Shown here one piece after another: positions 55,202-63,764 of a DNA stretch of 64,000 nucleotides. Both the position numbers and the translations under genes were made by a program. The notes beneath the pieces were generated by a model, which saw nothing but the letters and a program-made list of their open reading frames with translations, was not told the DNA's origin and did not search any database. Numbering within the stretch: position 1 is the first letter of the stretch; each line of letters opens with the position of its first letter. The stretch is from Sulfurimonas sp. (GTDB taxonomy: Bacteria; Campylobacterota; Campylobacteria; Campylobacterales; Sulfurimonadaceae), in the NCBI RefSeq assembly GCF_028694605.1, contig NZ_JAQVKP010000013.1, positions 1 to 64,000 on the forward strand. Direction: 5' to 3'.

Positions 55202-55436
55202 ATTTTTTAATTAATTTATCAAATATTTCATCATGAGTTTGTTCGCAAATCCCAGAATCCAGTCCTTCTTGTATCTCATCTTCCAAGTAAGACCAATCTT
55301 CGTCATAAGTTTTATTTTTTGTCTTATTGCTATCAAAACTAAGTTTTATAAATTCAAAAAACTTCTCTTTGTTGCTATGAAACTCATCTAAAAATATATG
55401 CTCAATCTGCTTATCTTCGATAGTCAAAGTAATCAT
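55188..55436 (-). CDS. Antitoxin of the split ParE-type module
   Basis: An 82-residue acidic protein, with EDEIQEGLDSGICEQTHDEI near the C-terminus, a pattern of small ribbon-helix-helix-associated antitoxins. It lies 3 bases after the kdsA stop with GGGGAG upstream, and the toxin starts inside its last codons. With the toxin disrupted it may be a relic kept as a regulator. Confidence 0.75.
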   Translation of the reverse strand: MITLTIEDKQIEHIFLDEFHSNKEKFFEFIKLSFDSNKTKNKTYDEDWSYLEDEIQEGLDSGICEQTHDEIFDKLIKKYASN

Positions 55437-55439
55437 TTT

Positions 55440-56231
55440 TCAAATCTCCCCAATTTTTTTAATTCTAGCGACAAGAACTTCCAACTCATCAAGTTTTATC
55501 ATGTTTGGTCCATCACTCAGAGCAACACTTGGGTCAAAGTGGGTCTCAAAAAAGAAACCGTCCACGCCAACAGCTGCCGCCGCACTTGCAAGATAAGGCA
55601 CCATTTTTCTGTCTCCGCCTGTTTTTCCGCCAAGCGCACCCGGTGCCTGAACAGAGTGCGTCGCATCAAAAATAGTCGGTGCAAACTCTCTCATGATAAC
55701 AAGTGAGCGCATATCAACCACGATGTTTCCGTAACCAAAAGAGCTTCCTCGCTCACACAGATAAATTCCATGTTTTTTGGAAGCCTCATAACTCACCTCA
55801 TCACAACCGCGTGTTTTAAGAACTTTTGCAACGGAGTAGCGCATATCGGGCGGGTTTATAAACTGCCCTTTTTTGATATTTACCTCTTTTGTGGTTTTTG
55901 CACATGCCACAAGCAAATCTGTCTGACGGCATAAAAAAGCGGGGATTTGGAGCATATCGACAACTTCGGCAACGGGTGCGACTTGATACGACTCATGCAC
56001 ATCGGTAACTACTTTGTAGCCAAAATCATCTTTGACTTTTTGCAAAATCCTAAGCCCCTCTTCCATGCCAAGACCGCGAAAACTATCGAGCGATGTGCGG
56101 TTTGCTTTGTCAAAGGAAGATTTAAAGTAAAAATCTATGGTTGGGTCATTTTGATAAACTTCTAGTGCTTTGGCGATTTTAAAAATATTCTCTTCACTCT
56201 CAATAACACAAGGACCAGCGAGCAGTTTCAT
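55440..56231 (-). CDS. kdsA: 2-dehydro-3-deoxyphosphooctonate aldolase (KdsA)
   Basis: KdsA condenses arabinose-5-phosphate with phosphoenolpyruvate to Kdo-8-phosphate. The 263-residue protein starts [15 protein letters not shown] and has [39 protein letters not shown] and [11 protein letters not shown]. Its product is used by CMP-Kdo synthase and WaaA. Confidence 0.96.
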   Translation of the reverse strand: MKLLAGPCVIESEENIFKIAKALEVYQNDPTIDFYFKSSFDKANRTSLDSFRGLGMEEGLRILQKVKDDFGYKVVTDVHESYQVAPVAEVVDMLQIPAFLCRQTDLLVACAKTTKEVNIKKGQFINPPDMRYSVAKVLKTRGCDEVSYEASKKHGIYLCERGSSFGYGNIVVDMRSLVIMREFAPTIFDATHSVQAPGALGGKTGGDRKMVPYLASAAAAVGVDGFFFETHFDPSVALSDGPNMIKLDELEVLVARIKKIGEI

Positions 56232-56282
56232 ATATTTGCCTTTAAAAAAATAAGAAGTGATTATAGCATAACGAATATAATA

Positions 56283-57170
56283 TTATTTCGCTTTTGCCAC
56301 CATGATTCCCGCTGCGACTATCAAAACTATACCACAAGTAGTCATAAGACTAGGAAATCCATCGCCAAGAAACAGACCTACAACTATGGCAAAAACGATG
56401 TTGGAGTAGCTTACCGCCCCGACTATTCCGGCTTTTGTCTCACCATACGCTTTTGTCATATAGTACTGCGAAAGTGTACCTAAAACCCCAAGAGAGATGA
56501 CATAAAACCAGACGATTCCGCTAGGCATAACGAATTTTCCTAACATAAAATCAAGCTCTTCAATATAAAAATAGTGTGAAAAAACAAAAAGCAAAATCGG
56601 TCCAAGCGTGCCGACTAGTGTAAAAGAGAGCACTATCATTCTCGTATCATAGTAGTTTTTAAGCTCACGGATGGAGGTATAGGCAAGTGCCGCACCAATG
56701 CCGCTGAAAATCCCAAGCAAATCATACTTACTAAACCCAATGCCCGTTGGTTTTGCGATAAGAACGATACCGATAAAACCCACAAAAACAGCGAGCCAAG
56801 ATTTAAAAGAAAGCTTTTCATGTAAAAAAAGCGATGCAAAAACGGCGGTAAAAATAGGAGCGGTTTTTGAGTAGGTTACGGCATCCCCAAGAGGGATGTG
56901 TGCAATGTTATAGAAGTATGTCAAAAGCGCCAAAAAGCCCATCAACCCTCTAAAAAAGAGCAAATAAGGTCTGCCGCCACTTTGTATCATCGGGGTTTTG
57001 TAAAGCGCATACCCTATAAAGGCGACACCAAAAATATTTCTAAAAAAGACCACCTCAAGCGAACTCATATATTCTGAGGCAAGTTTTGCAAATGCACCCA
57101 TTATGGCAAAAATAAATGAAGCAAGAAGCATGTATTTTACACCATTATTCAATTTTTCTAATCGTTTCAT
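56283..57170 (-). CDS. DMT/EamA-family transporter
   Basis: A 295-residue membrane protein with about ten transmembrane helices in two EamA halves, for example FFRNIFGVAFIGYALYK and FFRGLMGFLALLTYF, then LGVLGTLSQYYMTKAYGET. Drug/metabolite transporter family; substrate unknown. It is divergent from the outer-membrane-like gene. Confidence 0.88.
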   Translation of the reverse strand: MKRLEKLNNGVKYMLLASFIFAIMGAFAKLASEYMSSLEVVFFRNIFGVAFIGYALYKTPMIQSGGRPYLLFFRGLMGFLALLTYFYNIAHIPLGDAVTYSKTAPIFTAVFASLFLHEKLSFKSWLAVFVGFIGIVLIAKPTGIGFSKYDLLGIFSGIGAALAYTSIRELKNYYDTRMIVLSFTLVGTLGPILLFVFSHYFYIEELDFMLGKFVMPSGIVWFYVISLGVLGTLSQYYMTKAYGETKAGIVGAVSYSNIVFAIVVGLFLGDGFPSLMTTCGIVLIVAAGIMVAKAK

Positions 57171-57202
57171 TCCTAAAAGCGCACCAACCTTTTTAAATTT
57201 GT

Positions 57203-57208
57203 TATAAT
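57203..57208 (+). promoter_or_regulatory. Promoter -10 box upstream of 57228
   Basis: TATAAT at 57203-57208 is followed by AAAGGAG and the ATG at 57228. The -10 is so close that the 5' UTR would be only about 13-15 bases. Confidence 0.5.
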
Positions 57209-57227
57209 TATACCAAAGGAGAAAGTT

Positions 57228-58274
57228 ATGTTTCTACGCACGATTGCTCTGATTGGTTCCCTTTTTTTATTCTCCTCTTCGCTCTTTGCGCAAAGTGGTG
57301 CGTCAAATAACGGTTTTATTGACTACATAGACAAAAAACAAGAGGCGCTCTCAAGCGGTGTTGTCGATTTTATCAGCGATATTGATAAAACCATTAGCGG
57401 CTGGATAAACGAACCTGACGAACCTCTCTCCTGTGATGCGCTTGAAAAAAAGCTCGATAATGAGTTTTTACAGGCAAATGAATCAGTAGATCTCTTTTTT
57501 AAGAGTGAAAAGTATATGGATGAAACACAAAAAGGTTTTCTTCGTATTCGCCTTGGCTCTCTCTTTCAGACGAAAGAGTCTGCTGATTTTTACTATAAAA
57601 TCAGGGCGCATATACCGCTAAGTAGAACAAAAAGAGATTTTCAGCTTTACATTGATGATGTTGAGCAGAACTACTTTGACAACGGCGACCTTCGCCAAAA
57701 AGAGACAACCAAAAATGAGGCCGGTCTGCGTTACTTTGCTCCTATTTACAAAGATATAAAGTCTCACTACTCCATAGGCATGAGCAGTTTTACAGGCTAC
57801 GCAAGAGCAAGATATGCAACAGATTTTACTCTTGGTTCATGGCGTATTGAGCCTACACAGCAATTCAAATACTCTCTAAAGTCAGATTGGAGCGAGGAGA
57901 CAAATATCTACTTTGACAAAACACTCGAAGAAAACTCCCTTTTTCGTACAACCTTGCATCGTAAAACACAATCTCATGTGGATGGATTTGACTATGCTTT
58001 GGCACTCTCATACTATCTTACGCTCTCCAAAACAAAAGGTTTTAGCTATACTCAACAATTTTGGGGAAACTCCAAATACTCATGTGATGAACATCCAGAG
58101 CCTTACAATGGCATAAGCAACTACTCGGGATTTTTCTCTTGGCGTCAAAATATCTTTCGCAAATGGATAGCGTATGAGGTGCAACCGGGGGTTAGTTTTC
58201 ACAGACAGTACGACTATGAACCTAACTATGCCGTACATTTTTATGTAGATTTTTATTTTGGAAAGATTGATTAG
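57228..58274 (+). CDS. Exported hypothetical protein, probable outer-membrane barrel
   Basis: A 348-residue protein with a signal peptide (LIGSLFLFSSSLFAQS) and a helical N-terminal part, then alternating aromatic/polar strands ending in YAVHFYVDFYFGKID, which resembles a beta-barrel with an aromatic-rich C-terminal strand. I do not recognise a family. It is 81 bases upstream of the DUF3108-like gene. Confidence 0.7.
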   Translation: MFLRTIALIGSLFLFSSSLFAQSGASNNGFIDYIDKKQEALSSGVVDFISDIDKTISGWINEPDEPLSCDALEKKLDNEFLQANESVDLFFKSEKYMDETQKGFLRIRLGSLFQTKESADFYYKIRAHIPLSRTKRDFQLYIDDVEQNYFDNGDLRQKETTKNEAGLRYFAPIYKDIKSHYSIGMSSFTGYARARYATDFTLGSWRIEPTQQFKYSLKSDWSEETNIYFDKTLEENSLFRTTLHRKTQSHVDGFDYALALSYYLTLSKTKGFSYTQQFWGNSKYSCDEHPEPYNGISNYSGFFSWRQNIFRKWIAYEVQPGVSFHRQYDYEPNYAVHFYVDFYFGKID

Positions 58275-58284
58275 TTGTATTTGG

Positions 58285-58325
58285 TATAATTCCATATTAT
58301 ATTTATAGTAAATTTTTGATATAAT
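58285..58325 (+). promoter_or_regulatory. Two -10 boxes upstream of the DUF3108-like gene
   Basis: TATAAT at 58285-58290 and again at 58320-58325 (GATATAATTAG). The second is about 30 bases before the ATG at 58355. Confidence 0.45.
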
Positions 58326-58354
58326 TAGCCAATATAGTGTCAGGTGGGAGTTAC

Positions 58355-59146
58355 ATGAAAATAGTATTGCTTTTTTTTCTCTTTGTCAGCTCTTTTTTTG
58401 CTCGTGAGAGCGTAACACGCTACGATGTTTTTGCAACACTCTTTGGACATGTCGGCTATTGTGACGTTTTCATCAAGGAAGACGGCAGCACATATGAAGC
58501 CAAAGCGGTTGCACAGACGATTGATGTAGCTGCGCTTCTTCTTAAAGACAGAGTAGAGACTTTTGAGAGCAGAGGCATTATCAAAAATGGCAGATACATC
58601 CCAAATATTTTTATCAAAACAAAAAAAACAACCAAAAGAACAAGAGTACAAACCTACACATTTAACCATGAGAAAAAAGAGGTATTGCTTGTAGAAGAGA
58701 AAGTAAAGATTGTTAACAAAACACGCTTTGACTCTAAAGATTTCAAGTTTGTTACAAAAGAAGTAGAAGAAAAATCACGAAATGAGGAAGTTCTTGACCC
58801 GTTTCTTGCGGATGATACGCTGAGTATCTACCTTAACAGCCGATATGGGTGCGATATGCTAGAAAAGAAGCACGCGATTTTTGCAGTCGGAGCGCACAAT
58901 GACAAAAACAAGATTTACTACGAATGTCTTACCGATAAAAGAAAAGCAGCTGCACAACAAAAGCTAAAAGGTGATGCACACATCATCTACAACCTCCACG
59001 TAGAGCCATTTGACAAAGATGATAAAGTGGTTGACACTCTTTTTGTCTATGATAAAGACGGTCTGTTGCAGGAGGGATTGATGGATGAAATCTTTTGGGT
59101 CGGCAGCATGAGGGCCCTGCGGGTCAGTCATAAAATTTTAAATTAG
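58355..59146 (+). CDS. Exported DUF3108-like protein
   Basis: A 263-residue protein with a signal peptide (MKIVLLFFLFVSSFFA). The core alternates beta strands (YCDVFIKEDGSTYEAKAVAQ, TYTFNHEKKEVLLVEEKV), which fits DUF3108. The ATG at 58355 follows GGGAG; the upstream in-frame start lies before that site. Function unknown; periplasmic location inferred. Confidence 0.75.
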   Translation: MKIVLLFFLFVSSFFARESVTRYDVFATLFGHVGYCDVFIKEDGSTYEAKAVAQTIDVAALLLKDRVETFESRGIIKNGRYIPNIFIKTKKTTKRTRVQTYTFNHEKKEVLLVEEKVKIVNKTRFDSKDFKFVTKEVEEKSRNEEVLDPFLADDTLSIYLNSRYGCDMLEKKHAIFAVGAHNDKNKIYYECLTDKRKAAAQQKLKGDAHIIYNLHVEPFDKDDKVVDTLFVYDKDGLLQEGLMDEIFWVGSMRALRVSHKILN

Positions 59147-59153
59147 GAAAAAC

Positions 59154-59912
59154 ATGGGAAACATTATTTTATTTGCGCTTTTAGGGCTATTTTTTTACTG
59201 GATTTTTAAAAGTTACTCGAAGTATGATGCTTACTCAAAAGAGGCGTTTCAGAACTTCTCTCTCTCCAAAGAGTCTCTTCAAAAAAGCGAACTTGGGCTT
59301 TTTGTAGCACTCGTAGCAAAGGTTGCAAAGGCTGACGGCAGAGTCGATGCGCTTGAGGCACAGCTTGTCGGGATTATGTTTGATGATATCGCAGCACTCT
59401 TTCCTGAGGCGCAAAAAACCAAAGAACTTCTCAAAGAGATTTTTAATGAAGAGAAAGAGCGCAGTGACAATCTTGAAGCGGTAGCCCAAAGGCTTGCTCA
59501 ACTTACAAAAAGAAACCAAGCGCAACAGCACCATTTTATGGGATTTTTGATTCAGCTTGCCTTTGTGGATGGTACGGTAAGCAAAAGCGAAGAGAAAATC
59601 CTCGCACTTATCGCCGAGGCTTTTGCACTTGATCCAAAAATCTATCATGCCATGTTTGATCAGTTTGAGAAGATGATGCGCAGCATCAAACCAAAAGCAA
59701 ACATAAACGATGCCTATAAACTCCTAGGGGTCAAAGAGAGCGATGATATGGACAGCATCAAAAAAGCTTATAGAAAACTCATCAGAGAGTATCATCCCGA
59801 TATCGTCAAATCACAGGGCAGAGATGAAGCTTATATGCAAGAAGCAACTGCAAAAACACAAGAGATTAACCAAGCGTATGAGATGATTAAAGCTCACAGG
59901 AAAGAGTCGTGA
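59154..59912 (+). CDS. Membrane-anchored TerB-J-domain co-chaperone (DjlA-like)
   Basis: A 252-residue protein with an N-terminal membrane helix (IILFALLGLFFYWIF), a TerB-like helical domain (about 40-165, AKADGRVDALEAQLVGI) and a C-terminal J domain from about 185 with HPD in IREYHPDIVKS. It should stimulate a DnaK-type ATPase at the membrane. It is 7 bases after the DUF3108-like gene and overlaps the cytochrome start. Confidence 0.88.
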   Translation: MGNIILFALLGLFFYWIFKSYSKYDAYSKEAFQNFSLSKESLQKSELGLFVALVAKVAKADGRVDALEAQLVGIMFDDIAALFPEAQKTKELLKEIFNEEKERSDNLEAVAQRLAQLTKRNQAQQHHFMGFLIQLAFVDGTVSKSEEKILALIAEAFALDPKIYHAMFDQFEKMMRSIKPKANINDAYKLLGVKESDDMDSIKKAYRKLIREYHPDIVKSQGRDEAYMQEATAKTQEINQAYEMIKAHRKES

Positions 59913-60301
59913 GATATCTTTGGCTTCTCTTTTTCACGCTCTCATATCTTAAGGCAAGCAGTGCCGGAGAGCTATACTTTAGCGGCAACTGTGTTACATG
60001 CCACCACCCTACAAAAACCATCTCCGCTCCATCGGTTGTGGAGTTTAAAAAGAGATATATAAATGCATTTGCAGATAAAAAAGAGTTTGTAAACTACATG
60101 TCAAAGTGGGTTTTAAAACCTACAGAAAAAGGCTCGCTTATGCATGATGCCATCCAAAAACACGGGCTGATGCCCGAACTTGGGTTTGACGAGGAGACAC
60201 TTAGAGAAATAGCTGCCTATCTCTACGACACCGATTTTACAAAAGGGGAGATTGATAATCTCTTTCCCAAAAAAAGTCTATCCAGTCGTCCGCTTCGTTA
60301 A
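59909..60301 (+). CDS. Small periplasmic c-type cytochrome
   Basis: A 130-residue class I cytochrome c-like protein with a signal peptide (LWLLFFTLSYLKASSA) and haem-binding Cys28-x-x-Cys31-His32 in NCVTCHHP. A Met in HGLMPELG may be the sixth ligand. Its 4-base overlap with the J-domain gene suggests cotranscription. The 3' end overlaps the convergent phosphoribosyltransferase gene by 65 bases. Confidence 0.85.
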   Translation: MRYLWLLFFTLSYLKASSAGELYFSGNCVTCHHPTKTISAPSVVEFKKRYINAFADKKEFVNYMSKWVLKPTEKGSLMHDAIQKHGLMPELGFDEETLREIAAYLYDTDFTKGEIDNLFPKKSLSSRPLR

Positions 60302-60689
60302 CCCAAAAGTCCGGCTCATAAATGGATGTTTTTTTATAAAAAAGCGTTGCTGATTTGAACTCTATACCTGCAAATTCGGTTGTGAAATGCTCCATCACCG
60401 CCTGAAGCGTCTCTCCGCTGTCGGAGATATCATCAAGCACCAAAACACGCTTTGCATTTTCAAAAGTACAACTGCCAAAGAGTACGATTTTCTCTCTCTT
60501 TTGGCTCTTATCGTAAAGCTCTGTTCTTATACTCTGCACAGCCCTAATCTCTAGCCCCTCAGCAACCGCATGAGAGAGTGTAAGTCCGCCTCGCGCTATG
60601 GCAACTATGGCATCAAAATGCTCTTCTCTGAGCGACACAAGAAGTTTGTTTGTATCGTTTCTAAAAGATTCATAACTATAGTATTTCAT
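60237..60689 (-). CDS. Phosphoribosyltransferase (purine PRTase-like)
   Basis: A 150-residue type I PRTase with VAIARGGLTLSHAVAEGL and the PRPP loop VLVLDDISDSGETLQAV. It may salvage xanthine or guanine; the substrate is not certain. The ATG at 60689 (MKYYSYESF) lies only 6 bases after a minus-strand TATAAT (60696-60701), so the mRNA would be leaderless or nearly so. The 3' end overlaps the cytochrome gene. Confidence 0.85.
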   Translation of the reverse strand: MKYYSYESFRNDTNKLLVSLREEHFDAIVAIARGGLTLSHAVAEGLEIRAVQSIRTELYDKSQKREKIVLFGSCTFENAKRVLVLDDISDSGETLQAVMEHFTTEFAGIEFKSATLFYKKTSIYEPDFWVNEADDWIDFFWERDYQSPLL

Positions 60690-60695
60690 ATGGGT

Positions 60696-60731
60696 ATTAT
60701 ACATAAATCTTAAGACGAAAATTGCTACAAT
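60696..60731. promoter_or_regulatory. Divergent promoter pair between PRTase and LPP20 genes
   Basis: Minus-strand TATAAT at 60696-60701 serves the phosphoribosyltransferase with its ATG about 7 bases downstream. Plus-strand TACAAT at 60726-60731 precedes the LPP20-like ATG at 60758. Confidence 0.5.
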
Positions 60732-60757
60732 CGCTTAAGAAAAACAGAGGAAACAAG

Positions 60758-61339
60758 ATGATGACAAAAACTATTTTATCTATTGCGTTTGCAGGCTTGC
60801 TTGTACTTGCAATGAGTGGCTGTTCTAAGGATGTGGAAGTAGCAAAGAGCGTTGAAGAGTTTGGATGCAAACAAGAGGGAGTAAAAGCTCCACAGTGGAC
60901 ATGTATCCCTGAATCGCAGAAGTACTATGCAGGCGTGGGCATTGCCGAGAAGAGTAGTGCCGGGATGGATCATATGCGAAGAGTGGCAATGGCAAACGGG
61001 CGTTCAGATTTAGCGCAGCAGATAGAGACTACGGTAAAAGACAAAGTAAGTCTCTACACAGGCACAACAGGTGTTACAGCAACAGAGACAGTTGACAAAA
61101 CTACCGAGAGCGTCACAAAGCAGGTAGCAAAAGTCAATCTCAAAGACTCAAAAGCGGTGGATATGTGGACTGCTCCATCCGGTGCGATTTATATGCTTGT
61201 GACAGTCTCCAAAAGCGAAGCAAATAAACAGATTCAAAACAACATCAGAACAAGCTTTAATAATGACAATGCGCTTTGGCAGCAGTTTAAAGCAAAAAAT
61301 GCACTTGAAGAGCTTGAAAAAGAATTTGAAGAGAAGTAA
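60758..61339 (+). CDS. LPP20-like lipoprotein
   Basis: A 193-residue lipoprotein with a lipobox (VLAMSGCSKD). The core (YYAGVGIAEKSSAGMDHMRR, ANGRSDLAQQIETTVKDKVS) is like Helicobacter LPP20-family lipoproteins. The ATG at 60758 follows AGAGG; the in-frame upstream start was rejected. Envelope role unknown. The NlpC gene follows 9 bases later. Confidence 0.8.
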   Translation: MMTKTILSIAFAGLLVLAMSGCSKDVEVAKSVEEFGCKQEGVKAPQWTCIPESQKYYAGVGIAEKSSAGMDHMRRVAMANGRSDLAQQIETTVKDKVSLYTGTTGVTATETVDKTTESVTKQVAKVNLKDSKAVDMWTAPSGAIYMLVTVSKSEANKQIQNNIRTSFNNDNALWQQFKAKNALEELEKEFEEK

Positions 61340-61348
61340 AGAGCAGTA

Positions 61349-62038
61349 GTGAATTTTTTTTCTTCTCTTCTCTTTTTTGCTCTCTTATTTTTTAGCGGAT
61401 GTTCGCAAAAAGAGGTTGTTATCGTTGATGTACAACCGATTGAACAAGAAGTAAAAGCAGAGACGCTCCCTGTTGTAAAAGTCGATAAAGAGGCTGTTTT
61501 ACGTACTGCCTTAGTTGAGAGTGCCTTGGAGCATCTTGATAAAAAAAGCGGAAAGGATTGTTCAGGATTTGTAGAGCTGGTCAATTTTCAAAACGATGAG
61601 CCATACTACAAGTCAAGCCATCTGTCTCAATATTATGATAATGCAAAGCGCTCCAAAGCTATCTTTAACATCATGAGGGCACAAGAGAGAGTTTTTGACA
61701 CAGATACCCCAAAAATCGGTGATTTGGTCTTTTTTGAAGACACCATTCAAAAATCAAAACGAAAAATCGGCTCTTTTAACATTACTCATGTTGGAATCGT
61801 AACACAAATTGACGACGACGGAACAATCCATTTTATCCATAATATCCAAGGAAAAAACAGAATTGATCAGCTCAATATACAATTCTCTCATGCTCAAGCC
61901 GTCTCCGGAAAAAGCGTTAACAGCTATCTTAAAAGATGTTATTCCGGTACGCCAAAGCAGAAATGTTTAACTGCTTACTATTTTAGCGCATTTGCAAAAC
62001 CGCTTTTTAGTGATGGGTCAACACTAAGCCAAAACTAG
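61349..62038 (+). CDS. NlpC/P60-family lipoprotein
   Basis: A 229-residue product, with a lipobox (LFFSGCSQK) and a peptidase-like domain. The catalytic Cys71 lies in KDCSGFVEL, and His residues occur in FNITHVGIV and IHFIHNIQG. Such proteins cleave peptidoglycan cross-links. The start is GTG (61349-61351). It is 9 bases after the LPP20-like gene, so both may act at the envelope. Confidence 0.82.
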   Translation: MNFFSSLLFFALLFFSGCSQKEVVIVDVQPIEQEVKAETLPVVKVDKEAVLRTALVESALEHLDKKSGKDCSGFVELVNFQNDEPYYKSSHLSQYYDNAKRSKAIFNIMRAQERVFDTDTPKIGDLVFFEDTIQKSKRKIGSFNITHVGIVTQIDDDGTIHFIHNIQGKNRIDQLNIQFSHAQAVSGKSVNSYLKRCYSGTPKQKCLTAYYFSAFAKPLFSDGSTLSQN

Positions 62039-62067
62039 CATACATTTAGATATAATTCTAAAATTAA

Positions 62068-62225
62068 GGGCACCTCTAAAAACTCTAGCCGTCTTCAGCG
62101 ATAGAGCCAAGTTCACAATCAAGGCGATTCTTTGCAGCCCTAGCTCAAGCTAAGGCAAAAAGAATCAACGCAGAGTGTGGGCTTGGCTCTATCGCTGAAG
62201 ACGGCTAGAGTTTTTAGAGGTGCCC
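62068..62225. mobile_element. MITE-like element, copy 2 (158 bp)
   Basis: Perfect 44-bp terminal inverted repeats, starting GGGCACCTCTAAAAACTCTA, with TTAA on each side (62064-62067, 62226-62229). A short internal segment has further imperfect pairing (CCAAGTTCACA / TGTGGGCTTGG). It matches copy 1 in its ends and body but lacks about 108 bp present there. It is intergenic between the NlpC and der genes. Confidence 0.85.
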
Positions 62226-62261
62226 TTAACTTCTCCATTCAAAAATAACTCAAGGTAACAC

Positions 62262-63758
62262 ATGAAAAAAATCGCTATCATCGGTCGTCCAAATGTCGGC
62301 AAAAGCTCGCTTTTCAACAGACTTGTTAAAAAAAGAGATGCTATAACATCCGACATTGCCGGAACAACAAGAGATGTAAAAAGACGCCATGTTGTTATCG
62401 TTGACAAAGAGGCGCTTCTTTTGGATACGGGCGGACTTGACAAAGGGTGTGAACTCTTCGACAAAATCAAAGAAAAATCTCTTGAAGCAGCACGTAAAGC
62501 CGATATCGTTCTTTATATGGTTGATGGAAAAAGCATCCCCGAAGATGAAGACAAAAAACTCTTCTATGAACTACAAACACTGGGCAAAGAGGTAGCTCTT
62601 GTCGTCAACAAAATAGACAATGACAAGATGAAAGACAATCTTTGGGATTTTTATGAGTTTGGAACAGATGCTATTTTTGGTATCTCCGTCTCGCATAACA
62701 GAAGTATCAATGCGCTTTTAGAGTGGATTTACGACAGATTGCCAGATGAAGACATCATAAAAGAAGAAGAGAGCGAACAAGAGGATGAAGATGATATAAA
62801 TGTCATCCAAGAGGATATGAGTGAGTATGATTTTGATGATGAACTCTACGATGAAGAAGAGGACGACGGCTTTTTCTATCCTGAGGATGAAGATGAGGAA
62901 GAGGAGATTACAGACGACTCCATCTTTGCACAAAACGATAAGATTAAAGAGTATAACCCAGAAGATATCAACCATATCAAAATCTCCATCATCGGGCGTA
63001 CCAATGTCGGCAAAAGCTCACTTCTCAACGCACTTTTAGGTGAAGAACGCTCTGTTGTGAGTGACGTTGCAGGAACAACAATAGACCCGATTGACGAGAG
63101 CATCGAATACAAAGGCAAACAGCTTACTTTTGTTGACACGGCAGGTCTTAGACGCCGTGGCAAAATTGTGGGGATTGAGAAATTTGCGCTTATGCGTACA
63201 AAAGAGATGCTTGAAAATTCCAACATGGCACTTGTTGTCCTAGATGCAAGCGAGCCTTTTTTAGACCTTGACGAGAAAATTGCAGGTTTGGTTGACAGCA
63301 ACCGTCTTGCGTGCATTATCGTACTCAACAAATGGGATATCGCAAAAAGAGAAGAGTATGACAACATCATCAAAGAGGTGCGTGATAGGTTTAAATTCCT
63401 CTCTTATGCACCCATAATTACCCTCTCCGCAAAATCACACAAACGAGTCGATAAGCTCTTTGATATGATTTTGGAGATTAACGACAACTACTCACAGCAT
63501 ATCAAAACATCCGAACTTAATGTTGTTTTAGAAAGAGCGCTTATCCGTCATCAGCTCCCAAGTATGCGCGGACAGGTTATCCGTATCTACTACGCAACAC
63601 AGTACGACATCAGACCGCCGAAAATCGCCATCATCATGAACAAACCAAGAGGGCTTCACTTTACCTACAGAAGATACCTCACAAACAAACTGAGAGAAGC
63701 CTTCAACTTTAGCGGAACACCTGTTTTGTTTAAAGCAAAAAAACGCGGGGAGAAGTAA
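62262..63758 (+). CDS. der: Ribosome-associated GTPase Der (EngA)
   Basis: Der has two tandem GTPase domains and is needed for 50S assembly. The 498-residue protein has P-loops GRPNVGKSSLFN near residue 7 and GRTNVGKSSLLN near residue 245, with a KH-like domain at the C-terminus. The linker between G domains (about 167-225) is extended and very acidic (runs of Asp and Glu), making it longer than the usual about 440-460 residues. Confidence 0.96.
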   Translation: MKKIAIIGRPNVGKSSLFNRLVKKRDAITSDIAGTTRDVKRRHVVIVDKEALLLDTGGLDKGCELFDKIKEKSLEAARKADIVLYMVDGKSIPEDEDKKLFYELQTLGKEVALVVNKIDNDKMKDNLWDFYEFGTDAIFGISVSHNRSINALLEWIYDRLPDEDIIKEEESEQEDEDDINVIQEDMSEYDFDDELYDEEEDDGFFYPEDEDEEEEITDDSIFAQNDKIKEYNPEDINHIKISIIGRTNVGKSSLLNALLGEERSVVSDVAGTTIDPIDESIEYKGKQLTFVDTAGLRRRGKIVGIEKFALMRTKEMLENSNMALVVLDASEPFLDLDEKIAGLVDSNRLACIIVLNKWDIAKREEYDNIIKEVRDRFKFLSYAPIITLSAKSHKRVDKLFDMILEINDNYSQHIKTSELNVVLERALIRHQLPSMRGQVIRIYYATQYDIRPPKIAIIMNKPRGLHFTYRRYLTNKLREAFNFSGTPVLFKAKKRGEK

Positions 63759-63764
63759 AAAACT

